From Calditrichota bacterium (lineage in GTDB: Bacteria > Zixibacteria > MSB-5A5 > GN15 > FEB-12), in the NCBI GenBank assembly GCA_008501655.1, contig QQUK01000297.1, positions 1-12,209 of the forward strand: a stretch of 12,209 bases of DNA, given 5' to 3'. Of the stretch, positions 1 to 7,254 are shown piece by piece; within the stretch, counting starts at the first letter, position 1; each line of letters opens with the position of its first letter. The translations under genes were made by a program, and so were the position numbers. The notes beneath the pieces are model-generated. The model worked only from the letters and a program-made list of their open reading frames with translations. It had not been told where the DNA came from and ran no database searches.

Positions 1-1
1 T

Positions 2-1420
2 CTCAACCGGGTTGTCTCCTTTGTGCTTTTGCCTTTATATTTATCGTATTTGACGCCGGAAAATTATGCGGTAATGGACCTGCTCTATTTTACTCTGGCA
101 TTTCTTTCGATTGTTCTTGAAGTCGGAGCTACGACAGTTATCGGACGGTTCTATTATGACTCTGAAGATAAAAATATTCAAAATGAAATAGTTGCAACAG
201 CTTTTTATGGATTCGGACTGATATCAACCGTTGTTATTTTAATAACTTCATTTTTTTCAAACCAGCTTTCAGAACTTATTTTTAAAACAGCCGAACACGG
301 AAACCTGTTTGAGCTTGCTTTTTACGGTCTGGCACTTGATCTCTTTATCAACATCGCATTCTCCTACTACCGGGTTCAGCATAAATCCCTTTCTCTGCTG
401 ATAATTTCAGTCCTTCGCTTAGTCGGGCAATTGAGTTTGAATATTCTGTTTATTGTGTACTATGATATGGGTATCAAAGGTATTCTTCTCTCGACCTTGA
501 TTATAAATGGTGCAATGATGTTGTATATCTTCCCGACAATGATTCGGGATGTCGGATTCAGATTCTCCTATTCTAAATTCAAAGATATGGTTCTTTTTGG
601 ACTCCCTCTTGTCCCTTCTAATTTCATGGCTTATATCGTTAATGTCTCCGACCGCTTTTTCTTAAACTCTTTTGCCGGCTTAACCCAAACCGGTTTGTAC
701 ACCCTTGCCTATCGTTTTGGTGTGTTAATCCATGAACTCATCTCTTCACCATTTGCCCAGATATGGACACCAAGACGGATGGAGATGTTTAATAAAGAAG
801 GTACTGATGATGTCTTCAAAAAAATCTTTACCTATTTTACCTTCTTTATGCTTTTTGTCGGATTAGGTATTTCCGTTTCCATAAAACATCTGCTTCAGAT
901 TATGGCCGATGAATCTTATCTTTCCGCATACAAAATCGTTCCACTATTAGTCTTAGCACAAATAATCGTAAGCTTCCATCTGCACTTTAATGTCTCGATT
1001 CTTTTTAAGAAAAAAACCAAGTACATCATGTACATAAATATCATTTCCGCTTCAATCAATCTGATTTTAAACTATGTCCTCATATCAAGATACGGGATGT
1101 GGGGAGCAGCATGGTCGACATTGATCAGTTTTCTTATCAAGATCATTTTAACATACTTTGCCGGTAACAGTCTGCAGAAAATTCAGCTTGAATGGGGAAG
1201 ATTATCGATCCTCTTTATCCTCTCCACAGCTCTTTATTATCCGATAATGTTCGTAGAGTTCGGGGAACCGTATCTTGATTTCTTTGTTAAGATAGCACTG
1301 GCATTCAGTTTCCCTCTAATCCTCATTTTATTCAGATTTTTCACTGTTGACGAAATTGCTAAAGGGAAAGAACTTATAGGCTTGACATACAGAAAATTTT
1401 TAAATAAATTTACCAAATAG
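2..1420 (+). CDS. Polysaccharide flippase (Wzx/MATE-like), 5'-truncated
   Basis: Likely moves lipid-linked oligosaccharide repeat units across the cytoplasmic membrane (role known for the Wzx/polysaccharide-export branch of the MOP superfamily). The frame is open from base 2 with no stop or convincing start. A GTG at position 23 is probably internal, because the residues before it (LNRVVSFV) continue into LLPLYLSYLTPE, the usual first-helix and loop pattern of this family. About 13 hydrophobic segments follow, with the family-like stretch FGLPLVPSNF and then SDRFFLNSF near the middle, matching the seventh-helix region of polysaccharide flippases. The C-terminus is short, basic and cytoplasmic-looking. 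Only a few dozen N-terminal residues are probably missing. The next gene follows 77 bp downstream on the same strand. Family assignment is firm; substrate is unknown. Confidence 0.88.
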   Translation, partial: LNRVVSFVLLPLYLSYLTPENYAVMDLLYFTLAFLSIVLEVGATTVIGRFYYDSEDKNIQNEIVATAFYGFGLISTVVILITSFFSNQLSELIFKTAEHGNLFELAFYGLALDLFINIAFSYYRVQHKSLSLLIISVLRLVGQLSLNILFIVYYDMGIKGILLSTLIINGAMMLYIFPTMIRDVGFRFSYSKFKDMVLFGLPLVPSNFMAYIVNVSDRFFLNSFAGLTQTGLYTLAYRFGVLIHELISSPFAQIWTPRRMEMFNKEGTDDVFKKIFTYFTFFMLFVGLGISVSIKHLLQIMADESYLSAYKIVPLLVLAQIIVSFHLHFNVSILFKKKTKYIMYINIISASINLILNYVLISRYGMWGAAWSTLISFLIKIILTYFAGNSLQKIQLEWGRLSILFILSTALYYPIMFVEFGEPYLDFFVKIALAFSFPLILILFRFFTVDEIAKGKELIGLTYRKFLNKFTK

Positions 1421-1486
1421 ACTCAAACAATCAATCATCTGTTCGATTATAACTAATAGAAATGAATATACAAGCAAATGAAATTT

Positions 1487-1492
1487 AAAGGA
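1487..1492 (+). promoter_or_regulatory. Ribosome binding site of the methyltransferase gene
   Basis: AAAGGA lies five bases upstream of the ATG at 1498 and fixes that start. Confidence 0.6.
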
Positions 1493-1497
1493 CAACA

Positions 1498-2196
1498 ATG
1501 ATAAAATCAACGGTACATAAATTCGGTAAATGGTATTGTCAGAAAATGAACATCAAGGAATATCACTCCCAGCAATTCCGAAGAATAAATGAACGGCCAA
1601 TAGAATTTTCATTTGTATTTGACTGTCTCAAAAAAATAATCCCGACTTCAATTCTCGATGTTGGTACCGGTACAACCGCACTCCCCCACACCATGAGGAA
1701 TTGCGGCTTTAAAGTCACCGCTATCGACAATATCAGCGACTACTGGCCGGACGGCATGTTTAACCGGCATTTCCATGTTATCGACGATGATATCACCGAT
1801 ACAAAAATTAAAGATAACTTTGATGCTGTCACCTGCATCTCCGTTTTAGAACATATCGAAAAATTTGATGATGCTGTTGCCAATATGCTCTCCCTGTTAA
1901 ACCCCGGTGGTCATTTGATTTTAACCTGTCCATACAAAGAGACTGAATACCAGAAAAATGTGTATAAAATGGAAGGAGCCAGTTACGGGCAGAATCTTCC
2001 TTTTATATGCCAGATGTATTCACGGAAAGAGTTAGACGGCTGGCTTGAGGCAAACAATGCCGAGTTAGTTGAACAACAGTTCTGGCAATTCTGGGATGGA
2101 CCGTACTGGACATTCGGCAATCAGCTTCCTATTCCAAAGCAGGTATCCAAAGACGAACTGCATCAACATTCCTGCATGTTAATCAGAAAAAAATAA
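1498..2196 (+). CDS. Class I SAM-dependent methyltransferase
   Basis: A 232-residue Rossmann-fold methyltransferase. Motif I is LDVGTGT (residues 53-59), the acidic residue ending strand 2 is Asp77 in VTAIDN, and an acidic DDDIT lies near 97-101 where the adenine-binding loop is expected. The post-motif segment FDAVTCISVLEHI (108-120) and LNPGGHLILTCPY (134-146) are typical of the Methyltransf_11/UbiE-like group found in sugar clusters. No signal peptide or membrane segment is seen, so it is probably cytoplasmic. The start is supported by AAAGGA at 1487-1492, five bases before ATG. It lies 77 bp after the flippase gene and probably shares its transcript. It is the last plus-strand gene before a convergent palindrome-rich gap. 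The acceptor (a sugar hydroxyl, or another small molecule) cannot be read from sequence. Confidence 0.85.
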   Translation: MIKSTVHKFGKWYCQKMNIKEYHSQQFRRINERPIEFSFVFDCLKKIIPTSILDVGTGTTALPHTMRNCGFKVTAIDNISDYWPDGMFNRHFHVIDDDITDTKIKDNFDAVTCISVLEHIEKFDDAVANMLSLLNPGGHLILTCPYKETEYQKNVYKMEGASYGQNLPFICQMYSRKELDGWLEANNAELVEQQFWQFWDGPYWTFGNQLPIPKQVSKDELHQHSCMLIRKK

Positions 2197-2205
2197 TTAA
2201 CGTGC

Positions 2206-2237
2206 TGTCAGGAGGACACGCCTCCTGACCTACATAT
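2206..2237. repeat. Direct repeat copy 1, containing a perfect hairpin
   Basis: This 32-bp unit recurs at 2336-2367 with a single mismatch. Inside it GTCAGGAGG (2207-2215) and CCTCCTGAC (2221-2229) form a perfect 9-bp stem with loop ACACG, starting 10 bp after the methyltransferase stop codon. It could act as a terminator for that gene, although the T-rich sequence after it is interrupted (CTACATATTTT). Confidence 0.8.
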
Positions 2238-2272
2238 TTTCTAATTACTTTTATTATCATTTCAATAATGTT

Positions 2273-2292
2273 ATTCCTGCGAACGCAGGAAT
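2273..2292. repeat. REP-like hairpin (8-bp stem)
   Basis: ATTCCTGC (2273-2280) pairs perfectly with GCAGGAAT (2285-2292) around a GAAC loop. This kind of short palindrome, continuing into ATCCAG, resembles dispersed intergenic repeats known from many bacterial genomes. Confidence 0.65.
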
Positions 2293-2309
2293 CCAGTTTC
2301 GGCTGTGTG

Positions 2310-2332
2310 CTGTCAGGCATCCAGCCTGACAG
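2310..2332. repeat. Perfect 9-bp hairpin related to the direct repeat
   Basis: CTGTCAGGC (2310-2318) pairs perfectly with GCCTGACAG (2324-2332), loop ATCCA. It shares the core GTCAGG...CCTGAC with the 32-bp repeats on either side, so it looks like a shorter variant of the same element. Confidence 0.7.
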
Positions 2333-2335
2333 GGA

Positions 2336-2367
2336 TGTCAGGAGGACACGCATCCTGACCTACATAT
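2336..2367. repeat. Direct repeat copy 2, hairpin with one mismatch
   Basis: Thirty-one of 32 bases match 2206-2237. The single difference (C at 2222, A at 2352) falls in the right arm of the stem and breaks one base pair, giving GTCAGGAGG against CATCCTGAC. Confidence 0.8.
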
Positions 2368-2407
2368 AACTTTCCCCTCTCCTGCGGAGGCAGAAGTCTC
2401 ATCATTT

Positions 2408-2449
2408 GTCGGGTTCTTCGCTCGCTATTGCTCACTCTGGGAACCCGAC
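2408..2449. repeat. Long-loop inverted repeat
   Basis: GTCGGGTTC (2408-2416) and GAACCCGAC (2441-2449) are perfect inverted repeats separated by 24 bases rich in GCTC/GCTA triplets. It lies 37 bp beyond the end of the asparagine-synthetase-like gene and could form a hairpin in its transcript. Confidence 0.6.
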
Positions 2450-2486
2450 CAACGTACTGACCTACGAATTATTTTAGGGAATCTTA

Positions 2487-4385
2487 CTATTCCATCGGGT
2501 TGACCGGTGGGTCTTCACGATCGACGAAATACCGGTTAAAAAGTTCAAACGAAGTCAGATTTGAAATCACCCCAAAATAGTTGGCTCCATGCGCCTGTTT
2601 TTTCAGAAGGGTCCGCATAGCTGCTTCGTTAAAATACCCGCGGGCAAAAGTCCGTTTATCCAGAAGGATCGACTCGAAATATTTCCGGTTAGCCGGGAAT
2701 TTCCGGTACCACTGATTTAACTGGACATAGTTATATTTGTCATACGGGTTTACCATGCCGTTTGTAAGGCGGGCGATTTTATAAATCATACGGGTATGTT
2801 TTGATTTTTTCGCAAGATACTTTTCATTCGGCGGTGAAAAAAGATCTGCTCCCGATTTTTCATACATCACTTTGGCAACATCGGGAAGATACTTGGCAAA
2901 TATTCGTTTATACATAATACGGTCGGAATTCAATCGTACCGGAACCTGCTGATGCATCTCTATAATCTCATCATCAATTAAAATAAAATGCCAATTGTAA
3001 ACATACCGGTACAAATCATACGAGGACATATAGCGGAGTGCTTTTGAATCCTCGGTGAATTTGTTCATTACCCCGATAAAATAATCATGCGCCTCAAGAT
3101 TAAATTTGAGAATTTCCTCGATATCCGGATAAAACCGTTCTTTCATTTCACCAACGACATCGGGCTGAAAGAGTGAATGATATTCATCATTGATATAATC
3201 AGCGCCATAGATTTTTGCCACCCGTTTGAGAATTTCTTCATACGGCATATCTTTAATCGGGATGATATGTTTGGAATTATCATAACCAAAAGCAAAATTC
3301 AAAGCACCCGAAAACTGTGAGTTGAGAAATTCAGCTTCAAGCGGTTTCTCTTTATACTGCTCGATAACAGAATTAAGATAAGAACAACCCATATAGGTCA
3401 TCCCGTCGACCAGCCACGCCGTCCAGTTTCCAAGTCTTGGATAATTCTGCTCATCCATATCTATACTGTAGAAATTGTCCGATACCCCGAGGACATCGGC
3501 AACTTCATGAGCAAGCCGGACATCAACCGATTTCTTATAGCCGTGTGTATAATAATTTATATTCCTGCCGGACTCGGCACAATAATGAGCACAGAGGCGT
3601 GAATCCATCCCGCCGGAAAGTGCCATCATAAAGTTAGGTTCATTACCAATCTGCCGTTCAAAAAGCTCGGCACCTTTTTCATAAAACAGTTTAGCATAAT
3701 GGTCGACATCCCCATCCAGCTCATTACTATATTTATATGTATAATAAGGTGTTAAATCAGACATCTTCCGATTTTTGACTTCAAATAAAGCTGCAGCATA
3801 CGGTCGTATTGCATTTTTCATCAGCGTCCTGCTGTTAGCTAAAAACTGATAATTGAAAAAGTTTACCATACCACCCCGATCAACCTCGACTTTGTTACTT
3901 GAGAGTGCTAAAAATCCTTTAATCTCAGGAGCAAAAGCGATGACTTCATCATCTTCATAGATATACCAGTTCCTGAAGCCCATCCTGTCGGTAGCCAAAC
4001 AAAAATAGTCATTCTCTTCATCAAAGAGCACCGTTTGAAACGAACCATTAATGAGTTGGGGAACTTGAGCAAGAGAATCAAATTTTTCAAATTTTATATT
4101 TTCAACCGGTGCTGTCAGATGAGCCGGTTTTTCAAGCGGTTCTCCCCGCCATCCATACATCTGTCCATCAAAAACCATCCCCCGTTTACTCTGTGTGTCA
4201 TGGCGGATAAAAGTAAAATTGCGGTAAGGAATTCCTGTCTGACCAAAAATAAAACCTTTGCCTTCGTATGATTCCATTTTATAGTATGAATAATGAGAAA
4301 GAATTTTTCCCATTTCAAGAAAGTCTGATTTTAGTGTATCAGTTTTTGATCTATCTTTAGCGATGATACCGAAAATTCCCGGCAT
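2487..4385 (-). CDS. Asparagine-synthetase-like protein with defective glutaminase site
   Basis: A 632-residue protein of the AsnB family: an N-terminal Ntn/GATase class II-like domain (about 1-200), then an ATP-pyrophosphatase synthetase domain with PP-loop SGGMDS (257-262). AsnB proper uses glutamine to amidate aspartate via an acyl-adenylate. Here the N-terminus reads MPGIFGII, so the nucleophile Cys2 is Pro, and the usual Asn-Gly oxyanion pair appears as Asp-Gly (FDGQ, around residue 73). Glutamine hydrolysis is therefore unlikely; the PP-loop argues that adenylation persists. The start is fixed by the family N-terminus and by TGGAGT at 4393-4398, seven bases away. It is the last gene of the minus block, 33 bp after the glycosyltransferase. 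Such homologues are common in surface-glycan clusters, where they are thought to amidate sugar acids or peptides. Substrate and amine donor are unknown. Confidence 0.85.
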   Translation of the reverse strand: MPGIFGIIAKDRSKTDTLKSDFLEMGKILSHYSYYKMESYEGKGFIFGQTGIPYRNFTFIRHDTQSKRGMVFDGQMYGWRGEPLEKPAHLTAPVENIKFEKFDSLAQVPQLINGSFQTVLFDEENDYFCLATDRMGFRNWYIYEDDEVIAFAPEIKGFLALSSNKVEVDRGGMVNFFNYQFLANSRTLMKNAIRPYAAALFEVKNRKMSDLTPYYTYKYSNELDGDVDHYAKLFYEKGAELFERQIGNEPNFMMALSGGMDSRLCAHYCAESGRNINYYTHGYKKSVDVRLAHEVADVLGVSDNFYSIDMDEQNYPRLGNWTAWLVDGMTYMGCSYLNSVIEQYKEKPLEAEFLNSQFSGALNFAFGYDNSKHIIPIKDMPYEEILKRVAKIYGADYINDEYHSLFQPDVVGEMKERFYPDIEEILKFNLEAHDYFIGVMNKFTEDSKALRYMSSYDLYRYVYNWHFILIDDEIIEMHQQVPVRLNSDRIMYKRIFAKYLPDVAKVMYEKSGADLFSPPNEKYLAKKSKHTRMIYKIARLTNGMVNPYDKYNYVQLNQWYRKFPANRKYFESILLDKRTFARGYFNEAAMRTLLKKQAHGANYFGVISNLTSFELFNRYFVDREDPPVNPME

Positions 4386-4392
4386 TGCGTTT

Positions 4393-4398
4393 ACTCCA
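4393..4398 (-). promoter_or_regulatory. Ribosome binding site of the asparagine-synthetase-like gene
   Basis: Read on the minus strand, TGGAGT lies seven bases before the ATG at 4385. It matters because this start decides that residue 2 is Pro rather than a catalytic Cys. Confidence 0.6.
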
Positions 4399-4418
4399 TC
4401 TGAAATGTTTTTGTATAA

Positions 4419-5747
4419 TTACAACAATGACTCAGCAAAATCAGCTAAAATTTCTACCTGTTTTTTTGTCTCAAGATCACCCATATCGCGGAGTTTTACT
4501 TCCGATTGGCGACTCTCTTTCCGAGTCATCCAGTGCTGATATTTTTCTCTGAGAAAATCGATAATCGGTTTTGTTTCTTTCGATGCAAACGATTTTCCGC
4601 AATTATATCTGTTAATCAAATCAGGGATCTCTCCTTCGGGTGCAAACGCCATGATATCTTTTCCGGTTACCATATATTCAAACAGCTTTCTCGGAATAGC
4701 CGCATTTAAAACCGGATCAAACCCCTGAAATACAAGAAGTAAATCAGTCGCCATCATTTTTTCAAAAAGCTCATCCTGACTCATCCAGTCGATACCTTCG
4801 ACAACCCCCTCAAGTCCGTATTTAGTAACCATCTGAATATATTCCGGTGTTTTATTTCCAATAAATTTGATACAAAGATTGTTTTTAACCGAAGCATCTT
4901 CAGCAATCCATTTATTGACCGCTTCCAAAAAGAAATCCGGGTTGCGATGTTTCCCATACAACGAACCGGAATAAAGCATGGTGAATTTTTCATTCGGCGG
5001 ATACGGTTTTAGATATTTAATGAAATCATCAGAGTCGACACCGTTGGTCACTGTCTGAATCATAGTTTCTGTCAGAAAGTTGTTTTTATCCAAAAGCTGT
5101 TGTTTAAATGTATCAGTATTGACAATTATGCCGGTTGCATTCTCCAGACAATCTTTTTCATATTTACGGTCACGTTTTGCAAGATAGTCCGGCAGTTTTT
5201 TTTCATGGTAACTTGTATTTTGAGTCCAGAGGTCGCGGAAATCTAAGATATTCGGAAGCGATGATAGTTTTGCTAACTTTGTCCCGAGCATATGTACAGA
5301 TTGCGGCGGTGATGAAGAGAGAATAATATCTATCTTCTCATTTTTAATAGCTTCAAGACCTTTTTTGACACCAAAATTTGTCCAGAATCTCGATGCATCC
5401 GGTACTGTCATATTCAGTTTTATCTGACGTTTTAACTTATCTATTATTGATGGTTCGGAGGCTGCCGGAGGAGACTGCGCAACATCCTGTTGATTCGCTT
5501 TTGATACTGCTTTCGGCTGTTCTTTAATCCTGAACGGTTCAAATGTTCCGGTTCGGTAAATATTGATATCATCAGCAACAAGTTTTAATGATTCCGGGTC
5601 ATGCGCTCTTGTATTTGGATTTTCTAAAGTAAGTATGCTTGGTTTAAATCCGTATTGCGGGAGAAATTTACAGAATTTTAATATCCGGTATCCGCCAACA
5701 GCGATATATGGCGGAAATACATAAGTTACAATCAGTATATTTTTCAT
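4419..5747 (-). CDS. GT4-type glycosyltransferase
   Basis: A 442-residue GT-B enzyme likely to transfer a sugar to the growing lipid-linked glycan at the cytoplasmic face. The N-terminus MKNILIVTYVFPPYIAVGG is the typical first strand and glycine-rich acceptor loop of GT4 enzymes. ILSSSPPQSVH (142-152) and LDFRDLWTQN (168-177) match the group that includes WcaI/WbuB-like proteins. The C-terminal domain starts near FTMLYSGSLYGKHRNP (255-270) and carries the donor-site segment AAIPRKLFEYMVTGK (349-363), where the conserved acidic residue of the EX7E motif is expected. Residues about 76-105 are a Gln/Pro/Ala/Ser-rich low-complexity insertion. No clear Shine-Dalgarno precedes ATG at 5747. The stop of the upstream exported-protein gene is only 17 bp away, so translational coupling is possible. 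Donor and acceptor are unknown. Confidence 0.85.
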   Translation of the reverse strand: MKNILIVTYVFPPYIAVGGYRILKFCKFLPQYGFKPSILTLENPNTRAHDPESLKLVADDINIYRTGTFEPFRIKEQPKAVSKANQQDVAQSPPAASEPSIIDKLKRQIKLNMTVPDASRFWTNFGVKKGLEAIKNEKIDIILSSSPPQSVHMLGTKLAKLSSLPNILDFRDLWTQNTSYHEKKLPDYLAKRDRKYEKDCLENATGIIVNTDTFKQQLLDKNNFLTETMIQTVTNGVDSDDFIKYLKPYPPNEKFTMLYSGSLYGKHRNPDFFLEAVNKWIAEDASVKNNLCIKFIGNKTPEYIQMVTKYGLEGVVEGIDWMSQDELFEKMMATDLLLVFQGFDPVLNAAIPRKLFEYMVTGKDIMAFAPEGEIPDLINRYNCGKSFASKETKPIIDFLREKYQHWMTRKESRQSEVKLRDMGDLETKKQVEILADFAESLL

Positions 5748-5764
5748 AAGATTTAATACTGAGC

Positions 5765-7087
5765 TTACGGATTCTGACTGTTGTACATATTGATTAAATC
5801 GAGAACTTCCTGTTCAGAAGCAGTACCCTCTTTGAAATCTTTTATTTTACGGTCAATTTCACCGCGACTGACTGACTGAACAGTCGAATCTACAACGATC
5901 TTGTTAAAATAAATCTGTTCATTTGAAGAACCAAGATGCGAGTACCACCAGACCGGAATGTAATCCGATGTTACCGGAACCTGCATTGCTGAATTCGGAT
6001 GGTGGTTATCGGTATTTTCAGGATGGGTTGAGATGACCTGAGGAGTTGCCCAGCTTTGTGTAGCACCGGACCATTTATTGTAATATATCTCCGATGACGT
6101 TGCTGAAGAATTTGTATTTTTGGAATAGAATACAAAAAAGTCAGAACCGCGTACACAACTGGATGTTTCCCAATCAATTGAACCGGTGTTATACGGCGAT
6201 GTATCTATTATCTGAGAGTTCCATGTTCCCTGACCGTTATTATACTCTTTCCAATAGTGATGCAATTCTGTATCGAGACCGAACACAAGATGCATTCTGG
6301 TGCCGTCTGTGACATTATGGGTAAACGCTCTCATCAGACCAAGAGGACCGCTATATATAACAGCATCATCCTCAGCAACAAACTGCGAACCATTCCACAT
6401 ATAATATTTATATCCCTGCGGAGGAGTTGAACTCATATAGGCTACAACCAATGCCGGGTTTCCGTTTATATACGGCATTGAACCGATACGGACTTCATCT
6501 GCATGGGTTGCATCAGCAATACCGCTTGTCCAGCTTTGTCCGCCATTATCGGAATAATGGTACCGGACATTTTCAGAAGGAATGGTTGAAGCTCTGGTGA
6601 ATACCCAGATTCGCTGATTATTCGGCTGTATCATAACATTGGAACGGGGATTTGAACCACCGACAGTAATGACTGTCCGAAGCGGGTCCATATCGGAACT
6701 TTGCTGGGCAGGAAAATTTACTTTTCTGAATCCTATCGAATTTGTAATAGGCATCGTTGCATAGAAATTACCGCTGTTGTCACCGGCTGCAGAAATATGA
6801 TAATCAACAGTTAACTCACCTGATAAAAGAGCATTTGCTGAATTCCATGTTGCCCCGCCATCATTGGAATAAACCATATGAGTTGCCGGAGTCCCCCAGT
6901 TTGCGAATGAAAATCTGAGGTAATCAGGATCTGATGGCGACATAAATCCTTTCCAACGGGGAATTGCAAGAGTTGCAAGTGTTTGTTTTGCCGCAAATAC
7001 TTTAACCGGTGTCCCGATTGTATCAGCATTTGACTTCCCGGAAAAAGCGATCAAAGTTATCAAAATAAGTATCGTAATTTTTTTCAT
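5765..7087 (-). CDS. Exported Asp-box (BNR/sialidase-like) beta-propeller protein
   Basis: I choose the ATG at 7087 (440 residues) because it begins a clear signal peptide: MKKITILILITLIAFSG, then SNADT. An in-frame ATG at 7204 would put 39 unusual residues before it. Two Asp-box motifs, SNDGGATW (74-81) and SDNGGQSW (179-186), mark sialidase-type beta-propeller blades, and Trp/Tyr-rich strands continue to about residue 405. The last 30 or so residues form a charged, helix-like tail (GEIDRKIKDFKEGTASEQ, then a leucine-rich helix ending NSQNP) that looks separate from the propeller. I cannot identify the full sialidase catalytic set (Arg triad, Tyr/Glu pair), so this may be a glycan-binding or structural propeller rather than an active hydrolase. 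It sits between the acyltransferase and glycosyltransferase genes, which suggests a link to the exported glycan. Confidence 0.7.
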   Translation of the reverse strand: MKKITILILITLIAFSGKSNADTIGTPVKVFAAKQTLATLAIPRWKGFMSPSDPDYLRFSFANWGTPATHMVYSNDGGATWNSANALLSGELTVDYHISAAGDNSGNFYATMPITNSIGFRKVNFPAQQSSDMDPLRTVITVGGSNPRSNVMIQPNNQRIWVFTRASTIPSENVRYHYSDNGGQSWTSGIADATHADEVRIGSMPYINGNPALVVAYMSSTPPQGYKYYMWNGSQFVAEDDAVIYSGPLGLMRAFTHNVTDGTRMHLVFGLDTELHHYWKEYNNGQGTWNSQIIDTSPYNTGSIDWETSSCVRGSDFFVFYSKNTNSSATSSEIYYNKWSGATQSWATPQVISTHPENTDNHHPNSAMQVPVTSDYIPVWWYSHLGSSNEQIYFNKIVVDSTVQSVSRGEIDRKIKDFKEGTASEQEVLDLINMYNSQNP

Positions 7088-7154
7088 ATAATAGTTTTCG
7101 GGTCTTTTAAAAATTATCTTTAGAATATTAATCCGTTGATTCTCAATAACATAA

Positions 7155-7183
7155 AATATACTACGATGTTCCTCACGAAACAA
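7155..7183 (-). promoter_or_regulatory. Candidate sigma70-like promoter for the exported-protein gene
   Basis: On the minus strand TTGTTT (7183-7178) and TATATT (7160-7155) are separated by 17 bases, within the 167-bp gap between the acyltransferase stop and the signal-peptide start at 7087. It would let the exported protein and downstream genes be transcribed separately from the acyltransferase. The -35 is weak, and the consensus assumed may not fit this lineage. Confidence 0.3.
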
Positions 7184-7254
7184 CCACTTTTCAGTTTGAA
7201 ACAACTGCCTCTTTTATACACATATTAAAATGTAAAGTTGGGATTAAGATGAGA

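Larger units (their letters stand above)
2197..2486. other. Palindrome-rich convergent intergenic region
   Basis: This 290-bp gap lies between the 3' ends of the plus-strand methyltransferase gene and the minus-strand asparagine-synthetase-like gene. No protein-coding frame was recognised. It holds a 32-bp direct repeat and several near-perfect hairpins, listed separately. The heptamer GACCTAC occurs three times on the plus strand (2227, 2357, 2459), each time just after one of the hairpins or at the end of the array. The location suits transcription termination from both sides, but none of the stems has a clean T-run directly after it, so a dispersed REP-like intergenic element is an equally good reading. 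Confidence 0.7.

Noticed and set aside
23..1420. Start of the flippase at the GTG at position 23
   Set aside because: The frame continues upstream to the window edge with family-typical residues, so the true start lies outside.
2206..2367. CRISPR-like repeat-spacer arrangement
   Set aside because: Only two copies of the 32-bp unit exist, the space between them is about 98 bp and itself palindromic, and no cas gene is present.
2201..2470. Insertion sequence remnant
   Set aside because: There are inverted repeats but no transposase fragment, and the stems are short internal hairpins rather than a pair of terminal repeats.
4035..4318. Small open frames on both strands within the asparagine-synthetase-like gene
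   Set aside because: They are out-of-frame shadows of a well-supported gene, with no ribosome binding site or recognisable motif.
7088..7204. In-frame upstream extension of the exported protein to an ATG at 7204
   Set aside because: It would put 39 charged, non-family residues ahead of a textbook signal peptide, and a promoter-like sequence lies inside it.
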